Shown: one piece after another, positions 1-6,936 of the stretch | Position numbering within the stretch: the stretch's first letter is position 1 | How the letters are laid out: every line of letters begins with the position of its first letter | Assembly (NCBI RefSeq): GCF_022095675.1 | Contig: NZ_JAHYSG010000113.1 | Coordinates: forward strand, 1 to 38,171 | Reading direction: 5' to 3' | Source: Dactylosporangium sp. AC04546 | Lineage (GTDB): Bacteria; Actinomycetota; Actinomycetes; Mycobacteriales; Micromonosporaceae | Length of the DNA stretch: 38,171 bases | Notes under the pieces: model-generated | Told to the model about the DNA's origin: nothing | Seen by the model: the letters and a program-made list of their open reading frames with translations, nothing else | Databases searched by the model: none | Program-made: the position numbers and the translations under genes

Positions 1-344
1 GCCCCCGCGTCCGCGCCCCTGGCCGCCCTCGCGTCCGTTTCCCTGGGCGTCAGCCATCCGGAGAACGTGGCGCGGGAGCGCACCCGGCCGTTGCCGGTGG
101 CGACCACCGGAGTGGCGGTCAGGTCGGTCAGCTCAAGGGCCGACGCAAGGTCGGGCTCGGCCCGGACCAGATGCGCGGCGTGACTGCCCTCGGGCAGCTC
201 CAGCACGATCCGCCCGGCCTCGTCCACCCGATGCCGGCCGACCAGGTCACTGCGGTGACCGGGCACGTGCAGCGTCAGCGACGACGCGGCGGCCAGCAGG
301 GAACGCAGGCGCTCGGCGGCGGTGGGGAGCTTGATACCGGACAT
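1..344 (-). CDS. DUF2470-family protein, partial (3' end outside window)
   Basis: About 114 codons are visible from an ATG at 344 to the left edge. The start is well supported by an AGGAGG ribosome-binding site six bases upstream. The visible protein starts MSGIKLPTAAERLRSLL and contains ELTDLTATPV followed by FSGWLTP, a pattern typical of the DUF2470 domain. That domain is found in haem- and iron-associated proteins and at the end of pyridoxamine-oxidase-like proteins. No catalytic residue can be assigned. The gene diverges from the S4 paralogue, and its ribosome-binding site abuts an iron box at 354-372, so it is probably iron-regulated. The family call is moderately sure; the role in iron or haem handling is inference. 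Confidence 0.6.
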   Translation of the reverse strand, partial: MSGIKLPTAAERLRSLLAAASSLTLHVPGHRSDLVGRHRVDEAGRIVLELPEGSHAAHLVRAEPDLASALELTDLTATPVVATGNGRVRSRATFSGWLTPRETDARAARGADAG

Positions 345-353
345 CCGACCTCC

Positions 354-372
354 TAAGGTTAGGCTTACCTTA
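354..372. promoter_or_regulatory. IdeR/DmdR1 (DtxR-family) iron box
   Basis: The 19-bp sequence TAAGGTTAGGCTTACCTTA matches the IdeR/DmdR1 consensus TTAGGTTAGGCTAACCTAA at 16 of 19 positions by direct alignment. It lies between two divergent starts (344 on minus, 388 on plus), so one repressor dimer pair could control both genes. It does not resemble the AT-rich actinobacterial Zur box. Confidence 0.75.
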
Positions 373-387
373 GTGGAGAGGCGAGGA

Positions 388-996
388 ATGAACCAGTCAC
401 GACCCAAGGTTCGGCGGTCGAGGGCGCTCGGCATCGCGCTGACACCCAAGTGTGTGAAGTACTTCGAACGGCGCCCGTTCCCACCGGGCCAGCACGGTCG
501 CAGCCGGCCGAAGGTCAGCGACTACAAGGTGCGGCTGCTGGAGAAGCAGCGGCTGAAGGCGCAGTACAACATCCTCGAGAGCCAGCTGCGGGCGGCGTTC
601 GACCGGGCCGTCAGCCGCCCGGGCAAGACGGGCGAGGAGCTGATCGTCGACCTGGAGCTGCGGCTCGACGCGCTCGTCCTGCGGGCCGGGTTCGCCCGGA
701 CCATCTACCAGGCCCGCCAGGTCGTCTCCCACCAGCACGTGAACGTCAACGGCAAGCGGGTCGACCGGCCGTCGTTCCGGCTACGCCCCGGCGATGTGAT
801 CTCCGTCGCAGAACGCAGCCGCCAGAAGACCCCGTTCGTGGTCGCCGCGGCCGGCGCGCACGTCGGCGAGCGCACCGCCCCGTACCTCGACGTCGACGTC
901 AGCGGCCTGACCGCCCGCCTCATCCGCCTGCCGCTGCGCACCGAGGTCCCCGTGCTGTGCGATGAGCAGCTGATCGTGGAGTTCTACAGCCGCTAG
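388..996 (+). CDS. rpsD: 30S ribosomal protein S4, zinc-ligand-free paralogue
   Basis: This 202-residue protein has the usual S4 length. The N-terminal region (RPKVRRSRALGIALTPKC, then PPGQHGRSRPKVSDYK) and a central S4 RNA-binding domain (QARQVVSHQHVNVNGKRVD) are clear. S4 nucleates 30S assembly on 16S rRNA. The N-terminus has a single cysteine instead of the four zinc-binding cysteines of the C+ form, so this is a C- type S4. The ATG at 388 is preceded by GAGAGGCGAGGA. The gene stands alone, outside the ribosomal-protein operons where the main rpsD usually sits, and an iron box lies just upstream. I infer a second, metal-regulated copy; a main rpsD elsewhere in the genome is not visible here. 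Confidence 0.9.
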   Translation: MNQSRPKVRRSRALGIALTPKCVKYFERRPFPPGQHGRSRPKVSDYKVRLLEKQRLKAQYNILESQLRAAFDRAVSRPGKTGEELIVDLELRLDALVLRAGFARTIYQARQVVSHQHVNVNGKRVDRPSFRLRPGDVISVAERSRQKTPFVVAAAGAHVGERTAPYLDVDVSGLTARLIRLPLRTEVPVLCDEQLIVEFYSR

Positions 997-1052
997 CCGT
1001 TTGCTTCGGCCGCCAGCCTTGCTTCGCCCGGGCCCCATGGTGACTATTTCGT

Positions 1053-2189
1053 ATGGCAACGTACGACGTCATCGTGGTCGGCCTGGGCGGCATGGGCAGC
1101 TCGGCCGCGTACCATCTCGCCGCCCGCGGACAGCGGGTCCTGGGCCTGGAGCGGTTCGCCCCGGCCCACGACCTCGGTTCGAGTCACGGCGGGTCGCGGA
1201 TCACTCGGCAGTCGTACTTCGAGGATCCGGCCTACGTGCCACTCATCCTGCGGGCCTACGAGCTGTGGGAGAGGCTTTCCCGCGACTCGGGCCGCGACCT
1301 CATGACCCTCACCGGCGGCCTCTTCATCGGCGATCCGTCGTCAATCACGGTCGCCGGGACCCTGGCCTCGGCGCTGCAGTGGGACCTGCCTCACGAGATG
1401 CTGTCCGCCTCCGAGCTGCGCCGGCGCTTCCCGCTCTTCCGGCCGGCCGCTCACGAGGTCGCGCTGTACGAGGCCAAGGCCGGCTTCCTGCGCCCCGAAG
1501 AAACGGTCCGGGCGTCCCTCGCGCTGGCCGCCGCCTCCGGCGCGACGCTGCTCTTCGACTCCCCCGTCCTCTCATGGTCCGCCGGCGAGTCCTCGGTCGA
1601 GGTCCACACCGCGACGGCCTCCTACTCCGCCGGCGCGCTCGTCGTCTGCCCCGGTGCCTGGGTCCCGACGCTCCTGGCGGACCTGGGCATTCCGTTCACG
1701 GTCGAGCGCCAGGTGCAGTTCTTCCTGGACCCCATCGGCGGCATCGAGCCGTTCCTGCCCTCCGTCCAGCCGATCTTCATCTGGGAGGGCCCACCCGGCA
1801 CCCAGGTCTACGGCTTCCCCGCCCTGGACGGCCCCTCCGGCGGCGTCAAGGTCGCCTTCTTCCGCCGCGGTCAGGTCACCTCGCCGGACGCCGTCGACCG
1901 GACGATCCACGACGAGGAGATCGCGTACGTCAGGGACCACCTCGCAACCCGCGTCCCCGCCGCCGCCGGCCCGTTCCTGCGCGGCAAGACCTGCCTGTAC
2001 ACCAACACGCCCGACGAACACTTCGTGATCGCCCGCCACCCGCTCCATTCGCGGGTCACCGTGGCCTGCGGGTTCTCCGGCCACGGCTTCAAGTTCGTAC
2101 CGGTCGTCGGCGAGATCCTGGCCGACCTTTCCCTGACCGGCACGACCCCGCACCCGATCGCCCTGTTCGACCCAACCCGCTCCTTCTGA
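1053..2189 (+). CDS. solA: Monomeric sarcosine oxidase / N-methyl-L-tryptophan oxidase
   Basis: This 378-residue flavoenzyme oxidatively demethylates N-methyl amino acids to amine, formaldehyde and H2O2. The N-terminus carries the FAD dinucleotide-binding motif [12 protein letters not shown]. Near the C-terminus it has [19 protein letters not shown], in which Cys314 aligns with the cysteine that binds FAD covalently in monomeric sarcosine oxidase, followed by [10 protein letters not shown]. Length and motifs fit the MSOX/SolA family throughout; the exact substrate cannot be read from sequence. There is no ribosome-binding site, and GACTAT sits five bases before the ATG, suggesting a leaderless transcript. 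It shares a bidirectional hairpin terminator with the convergent acidic-protein gene. Confidence 0.88.
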   Translation: MATYDVIVVGLGGMGSSAAYHLAARGQRVLGLERFAPAHDLGSSHGGSRITRQSYFEDPAYVPLILRAYELWERLSRDSGRDLMTLTGGLFIGDPSSITVAGTLASALQWDLPHEMLSASELRRRFPLFRPAAHEVALYEAKAGFLRPEETVRASLALAAASGATLLFDSPVLSWSAGESSVEVHTATASYSAGALVVCPGAWVPTLLADLGIPFTVERQVQFFLDPIGGIEPFLPSVQPIFIWEGPPGTQVYGFPALDGPSGGVKVAFFRRGQVTSPDAVDRTIHDEEIAYVRDHLATRVPAAAGPFLRGKTCLYTNTPDEHFVIARHPLHSRVTVACGFSGHGFKFVPVVGEILADLSLTGTTPHPIALFDPTRSF

Positions 2190-2194
2190 CAAAG

Positions 2195-2236
2195 CCGGAC
2201 GGCCGGCCCCCTGTACGCAGGAGGCCGGCCATCCGG
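2195..2236. terminator. Bidirectional hairpin terminator
   Basis: A 16-bp stem of CCGG(A/T)-GGCCGGCC type (2195-2210 with 2221-2236, one G-T pair) around a 10-nt loop lies between two convergent genes. A closely similar hairpin follows the paralogous gene at 6338-6378, so gene and terminator appear to have been duplicated together. Confidence 0.75.
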
Positions 2237-2262
2237 AAACGTCGCATGCTGAGCAGCTCGGG

Positions 2263-2655
2263 TCAGGCGGAGGCAGCGCCCAGCTCGCCCGCGTCACCCT
2301 GGAAGACGGTGCCCGCCTCGAACTTCGACGCGAACTGCTCACGCAGGGCGTCCATCTCGGAGAACTGCGCCTCGTGCGAGGACTCCGAGCCCTCGGCCGC
2401 GAAGATGTGGTTCGAGTCGTACGAGTCGTTGCTGTAGTTGGTGAAGTTCTGCTCCTCGTAGTGCGTGCCGTCCGGGCTGTCGAACTCGACGGAGCTGCCC
2501 TGCTGGAAGTCCGTCGACTCAGCCGACTCGGTGTCCTGCTCGTACACGTTGAAGTCGCTCTGGTAGTCCGCCTCGCTGGCCTCAGCCGTGTGCAGCTGCT
2601 CCAGCTCGCCGCTCTCGGCGCCGGCCTCGTAGTTCCCGTACTCGACGTCGCTCAT
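2263..2655 (-). CDS. Small highly acidic protein A (paralogue of the protein at 6403-6822)
   Basis: This 130-residue protein is rich in Asp, Glu, Ser, Asn and Tyr. It has only one Lys and one Arg, no Cys, no signal peptide and no membrane segment. The paralogue B shares the blocks AGAESGELEQLHTAE, NVYEQDTESAESTDFQQ, EEQNFTNYSNDSYDSN and HIFAAEGSE, and a C-terminal MDALREQFAS / LDALRESFAS helix. I recognise no domain. The composition suggests a soluble, partly disordered protein that binds a basic partner or cations, or a protease or kinase substrate; all of that is inference. The ATG at 2655 follows an AGGAGATAAAGC ribosome-binding site. A 20-bp upstream element is identical to the one before paralogue B. 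Confidence 0.8.
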   Translation of the reverse strand: MSDVEYGNYEAGAESGELEQLHTAEASEADYQSDFNVYEQDTESAESTDFQQGSSVEFDSPDGTHYEEQNFTNYSNDSYDSNHIFAAEGSESSHEAQFSEMDALREQFASKFEAGTVFQGDAGELGAASA

Positions 2656-2695
2656 TGCTTTATCTCCTGTAGCTCGGCTTGTTCGTTCCCGTTGC

Positions 2696-2748
2696 CAAGA
2701 ACGTTATTCGCCGGCTGGATCAAGAGAATCCCGGAAACGTGCCACCCC
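2696..2748 (-). promoter_or_regulatory. Conserved upstream element of acidic protein A
   Basis: Two blocks are identical to those upstream of the paralogue at 6403-6822. One is 11 bp (TAACGTTCTTG on minus, 2696-2706). The other is 20 bp (2729-2748, beginning GGGGTGGCACG on minus). They are separated by exactly 22 bp of unrelated sequence in both copies. TAACGT fits a -10 box and the distal block an activator site or unusual -35 region. The surrounding sequence has diverged, so conservation of both blocks and the spacing is probably selected. Confidence 0.6.
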
Positions 2749-2938
2749 TGGCCGCCCGCAGAGCAGCCCTCAGCACACCCTCCACGGAGGCCCCGGCCAC
2801 CACACCTCCGCACCGCCCGTTAGGCCCCCGCCCGCGCCCGCCTACGCCGCGTGCGGCCCGCGCCACCCGCGCCCCGCGTCCGGCCCGCGCCCTCCGTGCG
2901 GCCCGCGCCTTCGGCGGCGCCCACTCCCCTGGGCCTTG

Positions 2939-3910
2939 TCAGCTTCTGCTCCGGCTCCCCTGGACGATGGCTGCTCCTCCTGCTGTGGCATCCCGCGCGG
3001 CTTCCTCGGCTTCCGCTTCCTCGGCTTCCGCTTCGCCGGTCGCGTTCGGTCCACTTCCTCGGTATCCGAGCCGACCACGAGTCCCAACGACCAGCACGGC
3101 CGCCGTCGCGCCGGCGCCGATCGTCAGCGCGTGCAGCGAGTCGCTGAAGGCGTCGAGCGACGGGAACATCGCCGGCCAGGCCAGGGAGAACACCGTGTTG
3201 ACGTTGGCGTGCAACAACATCGCGGCCGGCAGGCTCTGGCCGGTGCGGTTGAACACCCACGTGAGCACGATGCTCAAGAACACCGAGCTGACGACGAACT
3301 CCACCGCCATCGACCACCGCACGTCGGGCCAGCCGGCCCAGTCACTGAAGAACAGCGGCAGATGCCAGGCGCCCCACAGCGGCCCGAGGATCAACGAGCC
3401 GGCCAGCGGACCGAACCGATCCTGCAGCCTCGGCTGCGCGAAGTCCCGCCAGCCCGGCTCCTCCGCCAGCCCGCTGGTGACGACCTGCATCAGCAGCACC
3501 GGTAAGTACGCGGCGAGGACCATCACCGTGGGCAGGCGCGCATCCGCCCAGGCCCCGGGCAGGGGCAGTGTGGCGACGACGGCCACGGCCGGCACCGCGA
3601 CGACGATCGCCACATACCACCATGCCCCGACCCGCCATCGGACCAGTCGCCGCGCCCAGCGGCGCAGCCCGGATCTGCCCTCGGTCAGGGCGGTCACGAC
3701 GAACGCCGCCGTGATCGGGCCCAGGTAGGCCCCGGGCAGCAGGCCCAGCGTCTGCGTGCTGCCGAGCACTTCGGGGATGCGGATCGGCAGCACACCGAGC
3801 CCGGTCTCCGACAACACGTATGGCAGCCAGGCGAGCCAGGTCAGCGCGAACGCGAGCGTGAAATAGACGGTCAACGCATGCCGGATCGGCGGTCGGACGA
3901 GGGCGGTCAT
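2939..3910 (-). CDS. CPBP-family intramembrane metalloprotease
   Basis: This polytopic membrane protein of about 323 residues belongs to the CPBP (CAAX protease and bacteriocin-processing, ABI) family. It has the motif EEPGWR (EExxxR), then LWGAWHLPLFF and a late HANVN; together these supply the Glu and His ligands of the active site. Such enzymes cleave within the membrane or give bacteriocin immunity. The ATG at 3910 (MTALVRPP) is chosen because GGAG lies just upstream; a start at 3952 would add 14 residues. The tail after the last membrane segment is low-complexity (AEAEEAEAEEAA). The gene diverges from a two-component system and follows the acidic-protein gene's promoter region, so it may be controlled by, or act with, these neighbours. 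Confidence 0.85.
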   Translation of the reverse strand: MTALVRPPIRHALTVYFTLAFALTWLAWLPYVLSETGLGVLPIRIPEVLGSTQTLGLLPGAYLGPITAAFVVTALTEGRSGLRRWARRLVRWRVGAWWYVAIVVAVPAVAVVATLPLPGAWADARLPTVMVLAAYLPVLLMQVVTSGLAEEPGWRDFAQPRLQDRFGPLAGSLILGPLWGAWHLPLFFSDWAGWPDVRWSMAVEFVVSSVFLSIVLTWVFNRTGQSLPAAMLLHANVNTVFSLAWPAMFPSLDAFSDSLHALTIGAGATAAVLVVGTRGRLGYRGSGPNATGEAEAEEAEAEEAARDATAGGAAIVQGSRSRS

Positions 3911-3991
3911 GAGTGCTCCGCTTCGTGGTCGGGCTTGGACCGAACGGAGCACACCACGACGGCCAGGGCCCGAGCACTACGAGCAGTAACC

Positions 3992-4024
3992 GTCTTTTGG
4001 TAGAGCTAGCAATACCCCAAAGAC
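3992..4024. promoter_or_regulatory. Inverted repeat in the CPBP / sensor-kinase divergent promoter
   Basis: GTCTTTTGGTA (3992-4002) faces TACCCCAAAGAC (4013-4024), an imperfect inverted repeat around a 10-nt centre. It lies in an AT-richer stretch of the 164-bp gap between two divergent genes. It is a candidate operator, for example for the adjacent NarL-type regulator. Confidence 0.4.
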
Positions 4025-4074
4025 TATTCCTAACCGGCTGGGAGCCCGACCCCCGCCGGACTAGCGTCCATCCC

Positions 4075-5397
4075 GTGCCTCCCACGCCATCCACCGCCCT
4101 CGCCGCCATTCGCCACCCGCGATTCCTTTTCAGCGGCTGGCCCTGGCGTGCGGCCGCGTTCGTGCTGTCGACACCTCCGCTGGCGCTCGCCGCCGCGGCA
4201 CCCTTCGGGCTGCTGGTCCTGCCCTGGATCTTCATGGCGCGCCGCGCGTTCACCGGCGCCGCGGGAGTCCTCGACAGCCTGCTGCTCTTCCTGCTCAGCG
4301 CCGTCCTCGTGGGCATCCTGGGCCCGTTCTTCGCCTGGCCACTGGCCACAGTGGAGCGTCGGCGCCTGCGCCTCGTCGACAACCGTCCGGTCGCGAAGGA
4401 GCGCACGATCCCACGAAGCCGGCCGAGATGGTGGATCCCGAAGTTGTATCGCCGCGAGTCCGCGTGGCGCGACCTCATCTACGCCGCACTCATGGTGACC
4501 GCGGTGCCGGTCATGTATGTGGCCGTGATCGTCACGGTCATGCTGCTCGTGGTCTGCGCCCTCAGCCCCCTCCTCGTCGACGAGGGCCCGATCTCGCTCG
4601 GCATCGCGACCATCTCGACCCCCAGACAGGCGACCCCGTTCTCGATCGGCGGCGCGGCGGCGCTGCTCCTGGTGCCGCACCTGGTGACCGCGCTGGCCGG
4701 CGTCCACGGCGCCATAGGCCGGGCGCTGCTGCACACCGCGCCCGACGAGGAGCTGCGCGCCGAGCTGGTCGAGGTGGCCCAGTCGCGAGCCCGCCTGGTC
4801 GACGCGTTCGACGCCGAGCGCAGACGCATCGAGCGTGACCTGCACGACGGCGCCCAGCAGAAGCTCATCGGCCTGACCCTGCAGCTGGGCATGGCCCGGC
4901 TGGACCTCCCGTCCGACTCGCCCGCGGCGGGCGCGGTGGCGAGCGCCCACACCCAGGCCAAGGAGCTGATGGCCGAGCTGCGCGAGCTCATCCGCGGCAT
5001 CCGCCCGCATGTGCTCAACGACCTCGGCCTCCCGGCGGCCCTGCGCGAGCTGGCGGGTCAGGCCGCGGTGCCGGTCACCGTCCGAGCCGACCTTCCGCGG
5101 CGACCGCCGGCACATGTGGAGTCGACCGCGTACTTCGTCGTGGCCGAGGCACTGACCAACATCGCCAAGCACAGCCGCGCCACGGCCGCCACGGTGACGG
5201 CCGAGGATCGCAGTGGGGTCATCACCGTCGAGGTGACCGACAACGGCCAGGGCGGCGCCGACCCCGACCAGGGCACCGGGCTCACCGGCCTGGCCGACCG
5301 AGTGGCGGCCGCCGACGGCCGCATGCTTCTGTCCAGCCCACCGGGTGGCCCAACCGTCGTCCGCGTCGAACTCCCCACCCCAGTGAGCCGTCAATGA
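4075..5397 (+). CDS. NarL-type sensor histidine kinase
   Basis: This protein has 440 residues counted from GTG 4075. TAGCGT seven bases before that codon gives a typical leaderless promoter; an in-frame ATG at 3913 is unlikely because it precedes that promoter. Residues about 20-215 form a membrane-embedded putative-sensor region with hydrophobic segments near 28-58, 64-90 and 135-165. The HisKA_3 dimerisation domain follows, with phospho-acceptor His257 in RRIERDLHDGAQQKL. The HATPase domain has ALTNIAKHS (N box), DNGQGG and GTGLTGLADRV (G boxes). It autophosphorylates and passes phosphate to the response regulator encoded directly downstream (ATGA overlap). The stimulus is unknown; the short sensor suggests membrane or envelope sensing. 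Confidence 0.9.
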   Translation: MPPTPSTALAAIRHPRFLFSGWPWRAAAFVLSTPPLALAAAAPFGLLVLPWIFMARRAFTGAAGVLDSLLLFLLSAVLVGILGPFFAWPLATVERRRLRLVDNRPVAKERTIPRSRPRWWIPKLYRRESAWRDLIYAALMVTAVPVMYVAVIVTVMLLVVCALSPLLVDEGPISLGIATISTPRQATPFSIGGAAALLLVPHLVTALAGVHGAIGRALLHTAPDEELRAELVEVAQSRARLVDAFDAERRRIERDLHDGAQQKLIGLTLQLGMARLDLPSDSPAAGAVASAHTQAKELMAELRELIRGIRPHVLNDLGLPAALRELAGQAAVPVTVRADLPRRPPAHVESTAYFVVAEALTNIAKHSRATAATVTAEDRSGVITVEVTDNGQGGADPDQGTGLTGLADRVAAADGRMLLSSPPGGPTVVRVELPTPVSRQ

Positions 5398-6305
5398 CCA
5401 TGCGCACCCAGTCACCACCAGCCGCCGACACACCCCCAACACCGGCGCCCGCAGCGCCAGCGGCGCCCGCAACCGCGGGTCAGACAACCGCAGCGCAGGC
5501 AACCACAGCACCCGCAACCGCGGCGCAGGAGAACGCGACGCAGGCAACCGCGGCGCAGGAGAACGCGACGCAGGCAAACGTCGGCCAAGCGTCCGCTGAC
5601 CACCAGCCCGTCGACCACGAAGTCGTCGGTGGTGGCCCGTCCTCCGAGGACGGGGACGTGGTGCGGGTTGTCATTGCCGAAGACGGTGTGCTGCTGCGGG
5701 AAGGGCTGGCTGGGCTGCTTGAGCGGTTCCGGTTCCGGGTGGTGGCCGCGGTCGGGGACGCCGACGAGCTGGAGCGGGCGGTTGCGCAGTGGCGGCCCGA
5801 TCTGGTGATCACCGATATTCGGATGCCGCCGGGGTTCAGCGACGAAGGGCTGCGGGCGGCGGTTCGGCTTCGGCGGCAGCAGCCGGGGCTGGCGGTGGTG
5901 GCGCTGAGTCAGTACGTGCAGCATGGGTACGCGGCGGAGTTACTGGCCTCCGGCAGTGGGCGGCGGGTCGGGTATCTGCTCAAGGACCGGGTGGTCGACG
6001 TCGAGGAGTTCGTCGGCTCGCTGCGCCGGGTGGTCGGCGGTGGCACCGTCATCGACTCCGACGTGGTGCGGCAGTTGCTCGACCGGCGGCACGATCCGGT
6101 TGCTCGGCTGTCTCCACGGGAGCGTGAGGTGCTCGCCCTCGTCGCGCAAGGGCAGTCCAACGCTGGGATTGCTCGCGAGCTCATCCTCACGGAGGCCGCC
6201 GTCGGCAAGCACGTGGGCAACATTCTGGCGAAGCTCACCCTGCCCAGGACCGACGACACCAATCGTCGGGTGCTGGCGGTGCTGACGTACCTGCGGGAGC
6301 GCTGA
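5394..6305 (+). CDS. NarL/LuxR-family response regulator with long Ala/Gln/Thr-rich N-terminal tail
   Basis: This 303-residue regulator starts within the kinase stop codon (ATGA), so translation is probably coupled. The receiver domain begins near residue 90 (VRVVIAEDGVLL); the phospho-acceptor is Asp141 in DLVITDIRMPP. A LuxR-type helix-turn-helix lies near 239-285 (LSPREREVLALVAQGQSNAGIA). Family members usually begin directly with the receiver. Here about 88 residues of low-complexity Ala, Gln, Thr and Pro precede it, including a perfect 10-residue tandem repeat encoded at 5514-5573. An internal start near 5660 cannot be excluded, but the overlap with the kinase favours the long form. A likely target is the divergent CPBP gene, with the operator-like repeat at 3992-4024 (inference). 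Confidence 0.88.
   Translation: MTMRTQSPPAADTPPTPAPAAPAAPATAGQTTAAQATTAPATAAQENATQATAAQENATQANVGQASADHQPVDHEVVGGGPSSEDGDVVRVVIAEDGVLLREGLAGLLERFRFRVVAAVGDADELERAVAQWRPDLVITDIRMPPGFSDEGLRAAVRLRRQQPGLAVVALSQYVQHGYAAELLASGSGRRVGYLLKDRVVDVEEFVGSLRRVVGGGTVIDSDVVRQLLDRRHDPVARLSPREREVLALVAQGQSNAGIARELILTEAAVGKHVGNILAKLTLPRTDDTNRRVLAVLTYLRER
5514..5573 (+). repeat. Tandem 2 x 30-bp repeat inside the response-regulator gene
   Basis: Two perfect 30-bp copies (5514-5543 and 5544-5573) encode the decapeptide ATAAQENATQ twice in the N-terminal tail. Related degenerate units precede and follow them. The copy number keeps frame, so the tail length could vary between strains. Confidence 0.8.
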
Positions 6306-6337
6306 TGCGCCGGCCTGGGGGCCCGGTGGGGCAAACG

Positions 6338-6378
6338 CCGGATGGCCGGCACCCCTTTGCAGGGGGCCGGCCATCCGG
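6338..6378. terminator. Bidirectional hairpin terminator
   Basis: A 13-bp perfect stem (6338-6350 with 6366-6378, CCGGATGGCCGGC) is extended by CCCCT/AGGGG around a short loop. It serves the convergent response-regulator and acidic-protein-B genes and resembles the hairpin at 2195-2236. Confidence 0.8.
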
Positions 6379-6402
6379 AAGGTGTGACTGTCAACGGGTG
6401 GG

Positions 6403-6822
6403 TCAGTTGGACGCGACACCCAGCTGGCCCGCGCCACCGTGGAACTCGGTGGCCTGGGCGTGCTCGGAGGCGAACGACTCACGCAGCGCGTCCAGCTCCG
6501 CGAACTGCGACTGGTGCGACTCCTCGGAGCCCTCGGCCGCGAAGATGTGGTTCGAGTCGTACGAGTCGTTGCTGTAGTTGGTGAAGTTCTGCTCTTCGTA
6601 GTGCGCGCCGTCCGGGCTGTCGTACTCCACGGCGTGGACCTGCTGGAAGTCGGTCGACTCGGCCGACTCGGTGTCCTGCTCGTAGACGTTGAACTGCGAG
6701 TTGTAGTCGGCCTCGCTGCCCTCGGCGGTGTGCAGCTGCTCCAGCTCGCCGCTCTCGGCGCCGGCCTGGTAGTCGCCGTAGTGGACGTCGTTGCCCGTGT
6801 CGCCAGCGTCCCAGTCGCTCAT
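6403..6822 (-). CDS. Small highly acidic protein B (paralogue of the protein at 2263-2655)
   Basis: This 139-residue protein has about 30 Asp/Glu residues, one Arg, no Lys and no Cys. It aligns with protein A along most of its length; the longest shared block surrounds EEQNFTNYSNDSYDSN and HIFAAEGSE. Compared with A it has a longer N-terminus (SDWDAGDTGND). No domain, signal peptide or membrane segment is seen. Its promoter blocks and terminator are also conserved with those of A. The two genes bracket the CPBP protease and two-component genes, which suggests, without proof, that all five form one functional unit. The function is unknown. Confidence 0.8.
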   Translation of the reverse strand: MSDWDAGDTGNDVHYGDYQAGAESGELEQLHTAEGSEADYNSQFNVYEQDTESAESTDFQQVHAVEYDSPDGAHYEEQNFTNYSNDSYDSNHIFAAEGSEESHQSQFAELDALRESFASEHAQATEFHGGAGQLGVASN

Positions 6823-6862
6823 GTTCTCGTATCCCCTTGTGTTTGCTTGCTGTCTGCGTTGA

Positions 6863-6915
6863 CAAGAACGTTAGGGGGTTCTGGTCGTGGCCGACTCCCG
6901 GAAACGTGCCACCCC
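6863..6915 (-). promoter_or_regulatory. Conserved upstream element of acidic protein B
   Basis: TAACGTTCTTG (minus strand, 6863-6873) and a 20-bp block (6896-6915, GGGGTGGCACG side outermost) are identical in sequence and in 22-bp spacing to those at 2696-2748. The sequence between the blocks is unrelated. Confidence 0.6.
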
Positions 6916-6936
6916 GGGAAGTGGCAGGTCAGGGGG

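Noticed and set aside
1001..2437. Plus-strand frame of 478 codons over the oxidase gene
   Set aside because: The overlapping frame 1053-2189 has the FAD motifs and normal length; this one is Arg/Pro-rich and runs into the convergent gene.
2729..2748. TGGCAC in the conserved element read as a sigma-54 promoter
   Set aside because: The matching GC-containing -12 element (TTGC) is absent at the right spacing, and Actinobacteria generally lack sigma-54.
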